This document shows, one piece after another, positions 52,039-63,222 of a stretch of DNA of 64,000 bases. Positions within the stretch are counted from its first letter, which is position 1. Each line of letters begins with the position of its first letter. Origin of the DNA: Viridothelium virens (taxonomy: Eukaryota; Ascomycota; Dothideomycetes; Trypetheliales; Trypetheliaceae). The position numbers were made by a program, and so were the translations under genes. The notes below the pieces were generated by a model, which searched no databases, was not told where the DNA came from, and saw nothing but the letters and a program-made list of their open reading frames with translations. The DNA lies in the NCBI GenBank assembly GCA_010094025.1, contig ML991773.1:186001-250000 (forward strand), written 5' to 3'.

Positions 52039-52518
52039 ATTGAAGAGTATAGTGTGAAGGCTTCCCAAAGACTAATTGGCTATTTAGATTTAAATTCAAA
52101 GGTGAACGACGGGGATTGAAGTGCGACGGCTTGCTGAACGGCATGAGCAACCTCGTTTCATCCCGACAGTCAGCAGAGAGGGTGAAAAAAACAAATGCTG
52201 GCCAACGTCCAAACCTAGCCCTATTACTTTTTTCTTTATCTGGCACATATGAAGGTGCCAGACCGGTAGAGGCGTTTGCTGAATACTCAACAATTGCAGG
52301 GATCTGGCACGCTGGGATTCTTCTATTTAGACTTAAAATTTAGCGAACTGGTCCATGCGGTAACTTCGACGTTCACTGCGTCAGCCTAATCTGCTGTATT
52401 TTGATCGTGGCACCCAAAATTTGCAGGGTCCCAGCCTTATCTACAATGAAATGGTCAAGCTGTGTAAAAGCTTTCATAGCGCCTTTGCAGAGGACTGCTG
52501 CCAGACACGTCCACCGGG
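52039..52518. promoter_or_regulatory. Shared upstream region of the DLH and ATG5 genes
   Basis: 480 bp between divergent ATGs. Contains AT-rich leader sequence and short frames only. No site recognised. Confidence 0.45.
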
Positions 52519-53705
52519 ATGGCTAACGCGGCCGTTTACGGACGTCTTCAAAAGAAGGTCTGGGAAGGTTCAATACCACTCTCAATTAGATTATCCCCAG
52601 CAGAATGCAGGACCTACGATGATTCAGATCCTTACCTAGTATGTCATACAGAAGGCTTCGAACGTGCCCAGCTGAATCCAGTCAGATCCAATGCCCTAGG
52701 CTATCCTACCTTCCGTTCCTGCTCCCTAGAATCCGTGCCTTCTTCGCCTCATCGCTGATCGACCCCGAGGTCCAGGCTCATGATGGCTGGTTTGCATTCG
52801 AGAGTTTACCATTGAAATGGCATCTCCCCGTTGGTCTACTTTATGATCTATTTTCAGGAGCCGAGCCAGCTTCTTCTTCTGCGGATCCTGCGCGTGGACA
52901 TGAGTCAAGGCATGACGAGCACACGGGGGACAAGAAGAATGACAATGATACAGAGACGCTGCCTTGGAAGCTTGTGGTGCATTTCACAGATTGGCCGGAG
53001 GATCAATTGATCAAATTGGATGAAGATGGAAAGGTGATACAGGATGCATTTATTAACGGAGTGAAAGAAGTACACTACTGTCTACAGGCACATCATGTAC
53101 ACGGCTAACACATGATACCACAAGGCCGATTTTCTCCGCAACGGGTCCGCGAGGGTGGTAATGGGATTGAGTAAGGATGACTCCACGACGTTGTGGGAAT
53201 CTGTCGAAAAGCGTGAATCTATATAGACAGTATTTGGTTGACGGATACATGCTGAATCCATAGCAGATGATTTGAACCTCTTCAACAATATCAATAACAA
53301 ACTTCTCAATCCACCAGGGACCAGCCTCCGGCACATTCCCCTGAAAGTCTATCTACCGACGACTCCAGCGACAAGCACACCTGCAGACAGCGGGCCCTCG
53401 GCAAATTCTGCTGGCTCTCTTAGGGTGGTACAATCTCTAGTCACCCCTTTCTTGCCGTCGAGTATGGACATGTAGGGTTCTGTTTGCTGAAAATTTCTAA
53501 TTATCGTATAGAGCAACCTCAGACGCTGGGTACGGCTCTCAATGCGTTATTGCCATCCGTCTTTCCAAGCCGGCGAAATCCAATCCTTGCACAGGCAGTG
53601 CTCCATGGGACCGTTATGCCACTAGCCGCGACCATGGAGGAGCTTTTGCGGGTCGCAGCATACCCGGATGGATTCTTGCACATAGCGATAGTCATGATGG
53701 GTTGA
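52519..53705 (+). CDS. ATG5: Autophagy protein ATG5
   Basis: Acceptor of the ubiquitin-like ATG12; the conjugate with ATG16 directs lipidation of ATG8 on the phagophore. Five exons fit: 52519-52638, 52686-53069, 53125-53212, 53264-53461 and 53512-53705, giving 327 residues. Start [21 protein letters not shown] is diagnostic for the family. [17 protein letters not shown] and [15 protein letters not shown] follow. The conjugation lysine is in GVKEADFLRNG, by comparison with the human KEAD site; this is Lys167 here, and the second intron falls two residues later. Then IPLKVYLP and [20 protein letters not shown] form the second ubiquitin-like fold, and the end [32 protein letters not shown] is typical. 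The introns are 47-55 nt. Confidence 0.96.
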
Positions 53706-54034
53706 CTCGGACTTTGACGAAATAAAACAAGTGTCATTATTAGATCTAGGAATGGTAGACAATAGAGTCTCGTCGCCTTTGATCGCATGCCTACCAGATT
53801 TCTGGTCATGAAATGGATTTCCACAAACCCACTTAAGCGCAGGACTTCTTCAACGCGAAAGAGGAAAGCTCTTGGTTTGCCCGAGATTTCTCCATCACGG
53901 ATTGAAAAAACTAATCGCTTATGTGCAAATAGCTAGTGAGTTGACTGTCCCTCTCATCACAGACATCCTTGCTCACGCCGTGCAGCGATCTCTACCTGAT
54001 ACCTCGCTCGGATCTTCAAGAGAGTCCCGTCCAT
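53706..54034. other. Convergent intergenic region
   Basis: 329 bp between the ATG5 stop and the stop of the next gene on the other strand. 3' UTRs only; nothing else seen. Confidence 0.5.
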
Positions 54035-55995
54035 TCACAAGAGCGTTTCCTTCACGATATAACGCCCCGCCTTGAGGATTTCAGCGTCTAAGTTGCCCCT
54101 CTTCACACTTACTTGAGGAAACTGCGAAATCCATATCTCCTTGAGGACAGCAGTACCTTCAGCATTGGTGTCATTCCACCTTCTTCCAGGTTCCGTCCAA
54201 GACATTGGATAATCGTCACAGGCAAGCTTCAACTTGGCTATTGCTAAGATCGCAGCCAAGATAGCGTCCTCAAGTAGATCTTGCAGCAGCTCAGTGTGAG
54301 AACATCCATGCTTCTCCAGAGGTGGTATTTTCATCTTCTCAATGTGACCTCTCAGAACAGCACAGATTTCTCCATTCACTCTTTGCGCTTCCGGCCTGAA
54401 ATTATGGCCCTCGATCTTTTCGTTCGTGGCCCGTTCCAGCAGGTCGTTGATATGGGTTGTGCCTATCCCGGTCAGTCATAATCATGCGAGCGTCAGAGCT
54501 GGACATACTGAGCTCGGACGTTTTCTTAATCCAGCTGACTAGTATCTTCCAGTCGGCCAAGTCCAGAGTCAATTCTGGATAGGGATGGGCAGGTTTCAGG
54601 ACTCTCTCATATATAGCTGCACCGACCAGTCCTTCCAGGACTGCCGAATTCGCCAATGTATTTTCAAATGTCATATACCTCTTGAACCACGAACTTTCTC
54701 CAAAGACACACTGATAAAGTCGCCGCAGTTCAGGTCCTGGATTGCTTTCAACTTGACAGCCTGGACCACCTCGTAAATCTTCCTCGCCATAGGTCTGTTT
54801 CATAAAATGTAAAACGGCATCTCGCATATTCCGATGAACCGCGTCTATCAACTTTCCGGCGTCTATGTCACTCAGTTGCAAACATTTTCCCGGTGCGTTC
54901 TCCTGATGTAGGTATGCTGGCCGATGAATAGCGATATCCAGGTTGTCCACTTGGCTAACATCATTTGCAGTCTGTTTGGCCTCCGTTGCCCTTGGGCCTT
55001 TCTGCTGGAGCTGTCCATGGCAACGAGCTTTCTTTGTGTTGTTGGGAACATCGATCTTTATCCGCCCTTCAATGTGTTTATTAGATTTGCGGGATGCGAG
55101 CCGTTCCCCAGTGGAGTTCTGACCTTGAGCTGCTGCGGATTTCTTGGAAGGAATCTGTACCAGTGTGTTTCTGGAAGAGGCCAGCAAACCGGGGTGCTTG
55201 CGCTTATTGCTCTCAGGAAGCTTCTTCTTTGCGGCAACGAGAACCAGATCTGTCGATACCGACGGATTGGTATCTTGAGGTTCGAGGGCGTCACTGCGTC
55301 TCTTGCGTGTCGGATGTTGGGATGTATCAGATTCTAGAGAGTTCGCTTCAAGATCTGGTCTTGCCAAAAGGTGAGACTGAGGCAAACAATCGACGCTATC
55401 ATCTCCTTGAAAGGCGTCCATATTCGGCTGTGCTTCTTTGCTCAAGACTGCATGGGTAGAATGTGCCGGGGGTGGCCTCGTGTTTCTGGTGGACCCTTGC
55501 TGCGAAGCTGCTTTGGTACCGGACCGTAATTGTGCAAGTACACCGAGACGTTCAGCAGTCGCTCTTGCCTGCTCGAGCGTCCTGAGATACTCCTCCCTGA
55601 GTATCTTTGATCCGTCCTTGCAAAGGTCTTGTAGCTTACGTAGCTGCCTTTCATCGCCATCATCACTGATGCCATGGTCCCTACATGCCCTCGTCACTGT
55701 CGATCTCAACGTCTCTTCCGTGTACGGCTCGAGTTGCGCTGAGCTTCGAGTTATTCTTTTCGGCCGATAATTCGTGATCACCTCGGCAATCAACGCACGC
55801 GGGCCATCGTCTGTGGAGTACTTCCTGGGGTTTTTTTTGGAGCTCAGCGAGCACTGTTGCAACTGCTATTTGTGAACACAAGTTAATGGATAAACCTTCA
55901 TGAGAGCGTATGGCTGCATCGGGCTGCATTCGTGTCGACTGATCCGGCATTCTTGGTAAGCTTGACCGTTCATCTGGAATTTCTTGGGGTGCCAT
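54035..55995 (-). CDS. Hypothetical basic, probably nuclear protein
   Basis: Not recognised. A frame-consistent model is 55995-55896, 55810-54509, 54462-54113 and 54070-54035 (595 residues); the 42 nt between the last two exons are also open in frame, and reading them gives 609. The first intron (55895-55811) is tentative: its GTTTAT donor is weak, and a run of eight A lies inside it. The long second exon has Lys/Arg-rich, nuclear-signal-like clusters (TRKRRSDAL, VAAKKKLPESNKRKHPG), RITRSSAQLEP and a helical part (IDAGKLIDAVHRNMRDAVLHFMKQTY). A 46-nt intron joins SELS to TTHINDLLERATNEKIEGHN. The C-terminal part has LLQDLLEDAILAAILAIAKLKL. No known domain; possibly a chromatin or transcription factor partner, by composition only. 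Confidence 0.6.
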
Positions 55996-56642
55996 GTTCG
56001 AAAATTCGCAGTTGCAATACTCTGCAAGAGTGATAGTAAGAAGTTGATGTGGTTTATGCAGCACTCCCTTCGAGCCAAGCAGTATGGTGTTGTGAAAGAG
56101 GCTTGCAAAGAATCAATCTAATTTGAAGGTCTCGCACTTATTGCAATTCAGTATGGAGCGATAAAGAAGCCGAGAACGGTGGAAAGTGAATACAAGTCCC
56201 GCTGTGAGTAGTCTTTGTTGGGTGGAGCATAAGTGAGATCCAAGACGTTAACACACTGAATCGGGATATCACTGTTGAAGGAAAAGATCACTGAGCTGTT
56301 CCCGTGACTAATGATGAAAACAGACTGCAGAGGCCCCTCATCCACTTTCTTCACTTTCCTCCAATGACTGGCATGTGATTGTATTAATGCTGTTAGCACC
56401 TGCTTTAGTTTTCCCCTGATAGGTCGGGGTATGGCCCCAATCTCACTCTCCAGCCTCGAAGCACCTCTTGTACTTTCGACTAAAGTGTCTCTTGCATACT
56501 AGTCTCTCCTTCTTCTCGCTCATATCTCCAAAATCCCAGCTCAGTCTACAGAGTGGGAAGACCCGCATAAGATCATGTTTCACTCCTCTTAATAGAGCTT
56601 CTTAACCTTCAAAGAGTCTCACCTTTTCTCAAGCACAGCATC
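55996..56642. other. Upstream region between two divergent genes
   Basis: 647 bp. Contains the leader of the Hsp70-like gene (C/T-rich around 56490-56640). A short frame at 56148-56399 (-) has no support. Confidence 0.45.
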
Positions 56643-58843
56643 ATGCCACGTCGATCGACGGCGCTGAGGCTTCTGGCTTATCAGAAATCCTCGTCCGCTC
56701 GTCAACGTTTCACCATTGCCTTCGACTTCGGAACAAAGACGGCGAGTTGTGCATACCGGCTACCTGGTTCCCAATTTCCCCTGCAGAATAGTGCACAAAT
56801 AAAACAAGTTCGTTTCGAGAATAGACGTTTCGACACTCCAGTGCAGGCAACCTGGCTTCAAGCCGGCCAAGGAGATTTCTGCTGGGGCCTAGAGCTGGAA
56901 AAGAGGGTCAACAGTGGTGAAGTATCTGTTGAAGACGTATTAAGTCTTCCCAAGCTGCAACTATATGAGGGCCTCCAGGGCTCACTCCTTGTTCGGCAAG
57001 AGCGAGCCAAACTGGCGCGGCTTGGTAAGAGTCTTGACCAGCTGATCGTGGAACTTCTCTCCCACCTCTATGAGTTTTGCAGGAATTCGATTAAAGATCA
57101 GGAAGGACTTCCAACGGTGCCTGACGGCAACCTTCTCGATGTGCTCCTATGCGTACCACAAGATTTCTCGAATCTTCAAACTGAGCGGATTTCAAAGCTT
57201 GCTATTAAAGCTCGGATTCCCCAGCTTCGAATCATTTCGGAAGCAGAATGCGCTGCTGCTTTTCACTTTCAGGGCGTGTTGGACAGAGTACATCAAAGTA
57301 TGCCCGTAGACCTTAGGGCGGGCGACGTTATCCTAGTTGGCGATGCAGGAGGCGGTACATTCGACGGTGGTGCCTTCCTACTGGAAACTGAAGTACGACG
57401 CGGCTATGCAACTCATATAATCCCTCTTCCTGGTAGACTTTTCGGGGAACTCTGCGGATCTGAATTCATCAATTTGAGATTTCTCGAGTGGCTGCAAAAA
57501 GAGTGGCAAGGTCGAATCAGCAATGTAACCTCTGAGGACGTTGGTGCATGGGGTAGACTAGATCAGTTACTCCCGCAACTACGTATCAGTTTGGAGCATG
57601 CATTAGGTCAAGCCTCCTTTGAGTTTGAGTCATGCAAAAAGGACTGGCAGCCAGATATGGCCAAGTGGTCCAAAAGTCTCTTAATTTCCGGTGCCGATGA
57701 AAACGAGAAGGTGACCATCTTTCTGGACAAGTAAGTACCCTATCGAGCTCCTGGGTTGATCTAGACTGCGCTGATCAACTGGCAGCAACCTTATGAAGCA
57801 GTTCTTCGACCCTGTCCTTGACCACGTTATGAGCACTCTAATCAAGCATTGCAAGACCGATGTGAAGGTAATGAGATCACCTGCCGGGCCCTGGCTCTAC
57901 TCACAGAGACGTACTGACGTTCTGATCACCAGTACATCATCCTAACGGGTGGTCTTTCTCAAAGCAAGTACTTGGCCGATCGCGCAGCAGAAGTATTCGG
58001 GGACTTTGTGAAAGGCGACCTATTTTTGACACCAGATAATCGGTGAGTAGGCGTGGATCACTTTTCACTCAAATGAGCTAATAACTTTCCAGAAACCATC
58101 CAGTTGCGTGTGGAGCTATCTTGAGGTTTCAGAACATCGCATTCAAACTACCACCCAAGTGTCGAGTCGCCTTTGGTGTTGTCAACTTTAATGAGTCATT
58201 TGACCCCGAGGATCATCCAGACGCTTGCGACGAGAGTGGGGAACCGGATCCAGATGTGGTCAAGGATGATGCACTTGGCCGCTTTGACGAGGGCATAGTC
58301 TTGAATCGAATCAGCAAGTGGTTCTCTCTTACGGTATGAGGCACCTTACAGATTACCATATGATCACATCACTAACTCGCAATGCAGGAGACGTCCAGAG
58401 CCTCTGAGGAGGTATATTGGCAATTTTATGAACCCACACTGGATAATCTCAAGATGACAGCTCGAATCTGCTGGACTGCGAATTCCAATCTGAAAGACCA
58501 CGAACCTCTTTATGATAGAAACGACAAGATTAGGGAAGGCTTGCATGTCTTAACGGAGGAGTTCGAAATTGGCATCGATCCGGAGACATATGGGTATATC
58601 AAAAAGGAGGCCGAAAACGGAGAGACCTACTATTCCGTTCAAGCCGCAATAGTGCTCACAGCCGTCGATGGAGTGCTGACTTTCCAATGGTACATCGCAA
58701 AAGCTGGCGAGGGTCCATGGGATGACAATCAAGATGATTTGAGGCCTGAGGCGGAGGCTTTCAGGAATGCAAAACTTCTATATGAGAAGGACCATGTAAT
58801 CCATGATCTACGATGGATACTTCGAGATAGGCTAGTTGGCTAG
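56643..58843 (+). CDS. Hsp70-like ATPase of the HSPA12 type
   Basis: Actin/Hsp70-fold ATPase lacking a canonical substrate-binding domain, as in the expanded fungal HSPA12-like family. Five exons (56643-57730, 57786-57867, 57933-58042, 58093-58333, 58388-58843) give 658 residues. Phosphate-1 motif TIAFDFGTKTASCAYR at about residues 24-39, where the usual Thr/Ser after the Gly-Thr is Lys. Phosphate-2 motif VILVGDAGGGTFDGGAFL at about 230-247. Adenosine motif YIILTGGLSQSKYLADRAAEVF follows the second splice at about residue 391. NHPVACGAIL replaces the NPDEAVA-type motif of true Hsp70. The last exon is a C-terminal beta-rich region (ETYYSVQAAIVLTAVDGVLTFQW). Role unknown; such genes often vary between strains. 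Confidence 0.9.
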
Positions 58844-59398
58844 ACATACGAAGACTGCGAGCACAGCGGAGTAGCATCTCTGACAGATAGCAAAACACTA
58901 TATAGCAAATCGGAACAATGCACTTCAAATCGATTCTAGGCCGATGGGCCTTTTTCTGATAGTCCATAGTTGATAAGTGATCTCCGCCCGTTTTCTTTCG
59001 GCTCTAAAATTTTTAAGAATCCAGAAGCATTTAATAATTCACTATCATCATTACAGCAAGCTGTCTTGTATTGCAACTTGCCCCATTAATCTATGATACA
59101 GTTAGAGGGATTTTCGTAGTCTTTCTATTCTTGTCAGTTCCTTTCTTTCCTTTTCCACCAATGTTCATCAAAATGACCATAGGCAATGGACCTGCGGCAA
59201 TTCAAGGACTTGTACGAGAAAGTATGGGACCGTAATAACTCCATCAAGTGTTACATTTGCTACTTATCTGCAACCGATCCATAGTATCTCTGAGCTATCC
59301 TTATGTGTTTACCAACCGGAACCCGCACAGTAGTCATCACATCGTTAAAAGCACATATCCTGCGACGACCAGCGCCAGTCTTTCCTTGCTCTCAGACC
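58844..59398. other. Convergent intergenic region, no gene seen
   Basis: 555 bp between the stops of the Hsp70-like and the Gly-rich gene. AT-rich, with no gene or repeat seen. Confidence 0.5.
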
Positions 59399-60478
59399 TC
59401 AATCCATATAGAAATCTCCCTTGAGAATCCTCTCTTGGAAGTGATCCGGTGCCGCCTTGGGCTGCTTCGGCATCTCTTTGATCGGAGACTCCATGACCGC
59501 CACGCTCTGTTGCCTTGTCGAATCCCGCATCGAACCGCCCAGACCCCCAAAATTGCCACTCATCGCCCCTGCGCCTCCAATCGACGTCCGCTGTGCCCGC
59601 GAACGCAGGTTTTCGGACCAGTTGAAGCCTTCGGATCCTAGATCACACGCACCCCAACGTCAGCCAATCTCAGACAACAGCTAGATCAAAACGAGGTCGG
59701 GGGACGGAGATAAAGACAAGAAAAAAACGCAGCAGCACGTTTGCTCACGGCGGCAGCAGCACCAACCTCGACTCCGATGCGCAGCCGGGGACGTCTTGCC
59801 GCTCGGACTGGCGCGTGCCGCCGACGAACCACCATTGCCACTGCCCCGTCCTCCCCCCGTACCCGCAGAACCAAAAGAGGTAGATCTACCGTTGGGCATT
59901 CCCCCACCGCCGCCACCACCACCTCCTCCACCTCCTCCACCTCCTCCCCCATCACTTCCTGTCCGCGAGTCCCTGAGTGCTCGTGCCCCAAAGCTCATCC
60001 GCCTCGCGAACGGCGTCGCAGAGTTCCCATTCCCGGCTGCACTCGGCGTCGTTGCTGCCATGTCTGCGTCCTCGACTGCTGACTCGTCTAGTGTACCCGA
60101 GCCGGATCCGGTGCCGGAGTTGCTGCTCGAGAAGGACTCGCCTCTTCCTCGGGGCCCGGATCCCGGTCCATTGTTATTAGAGGTGGTGTTGCTGCCGCCG
60201 AAGGGGCTGCCTTGCCCGGGTGCGGCGTTGAGGCCGAGGGTTGTCAGGGAGAGACGGCGTCGCTGGGCTTGGGCGGCGGCGGAGGTGATGGGTCCGGGGA
60301 AGGGAGACGTCGTGTGGGGAGGGGAGGATGATGACGGCGGGGAGTACCGGGAGGTGGAGCCTGGGCTGGAGCCTGGGCCGAAGAGGTCGGCGAAGGTTTG
60401 GCCAGCGAAGGAGGAGCGGCGGCGGGAGGTAGCGGTCGCGGGAGGGGAGGAGGAATTTGTCGTGGGTTCGTCGGACAT
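59399..60478 (-). CDS. Ser/Gly-rich protein with conserved ILKGDFYMD C-terminus
   Basis: Two exons (60478-59767 and 59637-59399) give 316 residues. The N-terminus is disordered: SRRRSSFAGQTFADLF, RRRLSLTTLGLN and ARRMSFGARALRDS carry RRxS-type sites that basophilic kinases such as PKA could phosphorylate. A run of 17-18 Gly (about 178-195) comes from a (CCN) microsatellite on the + strand. After the splice, SEGFNWSENLRSRAQRTS and the end HFQERILKGDFYMD are the conserved parts I recall from uncharacterised ascomycete proteins. The donor at 59766 (GAG|GTTGGT) is inferred because it alone links both parts in frame. Function unknown. Confidence 0.82.
59900..59952. repeat. Poly-glycine-encoding CCN microsatellite
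   Basis: CCACCGCCGCCACCACC followed by CTCCTCCAC units on the + strand, coding 17-18 Gly on the - strand. The triplet period keeps the frame when copy number changes. The mixed third bases mean it is not a pure recent expansion. Confidence 0.85.
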
Positions 60479-61761
60479 GGTTGTTGGTGATTTGTATGAG
60501 GACTAGGCCCTCGGTTCAGCTGGTTAAGTGGCTCCTGTTCGTGGGAATGAGGCAATTGGTCGATATCAAGGCTGAAGATTCAAAATAACAAAGTTGTAAG
60601 TCAAGCGTTGAGGAAGTCGGCTTGTAGATGGTTTATAAGCGTTGTTGTAAAGTTTGATGGCTTGAGAGTATGAGATAGATTCCGTCAACAAGAGGTTACG
60701 TCAGACGGTGAAGCACGGATCACTCTGTAGCCTAAATGACAAAGACCGATAACCCGAAGAATGAAGCAGAAGGACAAACACAGCGACTCCTGAATTCTAA
60801 CGTCTCAGACTGGAAGGAGTGGCCTAGGATGGAAGTGGAATGCAGAGGCAGGAGGAACGAAGAAGGCAGAGGGTCTCGTGGGGGGAAACAACGGGAAAGA
60901 GCTCACAAGCTGACGCGCATATGGCAGCTAGCGGAGCCGGCTCCTTTCCCAGAACGATCTAGTATCGCGCCAACCCCGCATCGAGGGGAAGCTTAATCTG
61001 CGTCAATCTGCATCCATCTGCATTAACCTGCACTAACCTGCACTAACCTGCACCAATCTGCACCCTCTCCACCCTTCGAGCATTGTTCTCTCTGGACCCT
61101 GGCGGATCTGCCTGGCCGACGCTGGGCCTGGATCCCTTTATGGTCTACCGCGATTGCCTTCAATCTCGACCCGAACCACTGATTCTCCAGTCAAGTCAGA
61201 CAACGCTGCTGACACACGTCACTCCACGATGACATGGCCTGCATGTCGCATGCTGTGGTTCCGCAAAGGCACCCGACAGGCATGCAACGACTAAAGGTAT
61301 TACCCGTTCAATCGAAACACGCAAGGATGTTCCGAAGAAGCAAGTCGCTGAAATTGGCAGTAAAGCTCTATACATGAGACAATTTCCAACATCCTGGCGT
61401 AATGGCTTGCAAGATAAGCTTCACAGAGAACGGCCCTCCAAAATGTCAGTATGATCGATTCGAGCAGGTAGCCTCTATAGTGACTAATCCAATACATCAA
61501 TCCCGGGTCAAGTCTATTCGATGGCACCAGGCCTTGAGAAGAAAATCTGAGAATTTTAGGTTGCATGAAAGACATATTAAGCTTCTTCAGTCATCCCAGA
61601 TCCAGTCCAGGAGGAGAGGGGAGGGGGAAAATTGAAAACGACTTCCCGAGAGTCTCAGATAGCAAGCAAAGTAATGTAAGAGAACAACAAGAACGATGAA
61701 AAAGCACTTAGCCCCGCCAATGTAATATGATACAGTGAAAGAGACAAGGCCACGCCAGTCC
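60479..61761. other. Intergenic region with a decamer repeat, no gene seen
   Basis: 1.28 kb between two minus-strand genes. It holds the 10-bp tandem repeat at 60995-61064. An 86-codon frame at 60736-60996 is basic and low in information; not taken as a gene. Confidence 0.5.
60995..61064. repeat. 10-bp tandem repeat, seven units
   Basis: Seven consecutive decamers, from AATCTGCGTC to AATCTGCACC, with consensus AAYCTGCAYY; AACCTGCACT is present twice exactly. Non-coding. The unit equals about one turn of the helix, so any bound protein would meet the motif on one face of the DNA. Confidence 0.85.
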
Positions 61762-63222
61762 TTACCTCCCTCTTTTTGGCTGAGAGCTCCCCTCCTCAGC
61801 GTCACCGCCTCTTTTCCTCCCAGCCGCAACCCCTTTCCCAGAAGCTGCCCCTCTCGGTGCAATCAGATCTCGCAAGGCAGCGTAGTACCTATCAGGGCCG
61901 CCATTCCTCTTGATCTGATCCATGATCTGCACGACGGCATCGCGACGATCCTGCAACACTTCCGAAGGGAACCGCCTCAAGAGATCAATCATGAACAGCT
62001 GAGAGCTCGGTGGTGGTGTCCGCACCAGGCGCACGTAGAGGTTCCGGTCGCGCTGGTCCGTCGGAGCCTGCACTTGCGAGGCCCAGGGCTTGCCCACGTA
62101 GATATCCGTGTTGCGAGTGACGACCCCATGAATGACCTGGAGCAAGATGCGGAGAGAGATGCGGACGAAAGGTGTCTCGGGATTCGAGCGAAGCGAGGCC
62201 TGTATATCCTCAATGGCTTCCTCCAGCGCGGCTGCGCAACCGGATACTGGCGACCCAGGCGATGCGTCAGCGGGAGGGCCGACCCTTGAATAGAGGTCCA
62301 GTGTGGCGAATGCGTGCTCGACTTTATTCCGATTATCCCTGTCAAAGCGAAGCTGGGCGCAGAGATCCGGATCCAGTGCATTGCGAAAGCGTTCAAAGAT
62401 GCCACGGTCTCTCTCCGCAACTTCGCGAACAGCCTGGTCCAGCGCCTCATATGCTTCGTGATACGGCGTTTCGTCCTGAGGTGCAGGAGCGAACGGTGTC
62501 AGCATATCATTCAGCTCCTCGTCCCGGCGCTGAGAGAAATCATCGCCCGGCTCCGCCGCTGCTGGAACCAAGGGCCAGTCGCCGCTGGCGGACAAGCGAT
62601 CGATGCCATTCTCGAGGATCCACTGATGAAGTTGGGTTCCCGAGATGGTGGATCCGTCGTTGACGAAGGACCAGTTCCGGTGAGGGTTTCGGGCTCGGAC
62701 CAGCTGGTATTCTAGCCACCAGATGTGCTTGCAGGGGGACTGCTGGCTACAGGTGCACGTGGCGATGTTGGGATCGCCGTCCGACGGGCCGATGCGGATC
62801 CCGATCTGTTCGAGGAGATTGAAGTTGAAGTAGGTGGCACCGTCGAAGTCCCAGGAACGGCAGTGGCTGATCGAGAGCTCATCAGCGTCGAAGGCTCGGC
62901 GGGCTTGCTCTTCGGTCCGAGGGGTCATCTGGTCATAGTCATAGCCACTTCCCGGAAGGGTCGCGAAGCTACCTCGATCAGTATCGCCGCCGACCATTTC
63001 TTCTTCGCTCTCATCTTCTGATGTGCTTGATTCCGAGTCTGGAGATGGTGCTTCGCGCTGCTGGGCCTCGGACCCAGTACTGGCTTCCCCCGCACCGGAT
63101 CGAGTGCGTACCATGGGTCGGGCAACACTTCTAGTGTCTGGTCTTGAGCCAGCTGTGGCTTCCTCAATTGTAAGACGTCGCAGCCTCTCAACAGGAGCGG
63201 GAGGAGATGATCGTCGGGGCAT
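61762..63222 (-). CDS. SWIM-type zinc-finger hypothetical protein
   Basis: 486 residues, intronless. Residues 1-80 are disordered and acidic (SSTSEDESEEEM). The core begins SISHCRSWDFDGATYFNFNLLEQ, and IATCTCSQQSPCKHIWWLEYQL at about residue 152 gives the C-x-C-xn-C-x-H pattern of a SWIM zinc finger, used for nucleic-acid or protein binding. Helical regions (YHEAYEALDQAVREVAERDRGIFERF) and LLRRFPSEVLQDRRDAVVQIMDQI follow. The C-terminus is basic (AAGRKRGGDAEEGSSQPKRGR), probably a nuclear signal. I recall SWIM-domain proteins of this layout in ascomycetes but know no function. The start at 63222 is the only ATG upstream of the core in frame. Confidence 0.85.
   Translation of the reverse strand: MPRRSSPPAPVERLRRLTIEEATAGSRPDTRSVARPMVRTRSGAGEASTGSEAQQREAPSPDSESSTSEDESEEEMVGGDTDRGSFATLPGSGYDYDQMTPRTEEQARRAFDADELSISHCRSWDFDGATYFNFNLLEQIGIRIGPSDGDPNIATCTCSQQSPCKHIWWLEYQLVRARNPHRNWSFVNDGSTISGTQLHQWILENGIDRLSASGDWPLVPAAAEPGDDFSQRRDEELNDMLTPFAPAPQDETPYHEAYEALDQAVREVAERDRGIFERFRNALDPDLCAQLRFDRDNRNKVEHAFATLDLYSRVGPPADASPGSPVSGCAAALEEAIEDIQASLRSNPETPFVRISLRILLQVIHGVVTRNTDIYVGKPWASQVQAPTDQRDRNLYVRLVRTPPPSSQLFMIDLLRRFPSEVLQDRRDAVVQIMDQIKRNGGPDRYYAALRDLIAPRGAASGKGVAAGRKRGGDAEEGSSQPKRGR

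Noticed and set aside
59796-60506. 236-codon Pro-rich frame on the + strand
   Set aside because: It mirrors the Gly/Ser-rich protein on the - strand, which has a splice-consistent conserved C-terminus.
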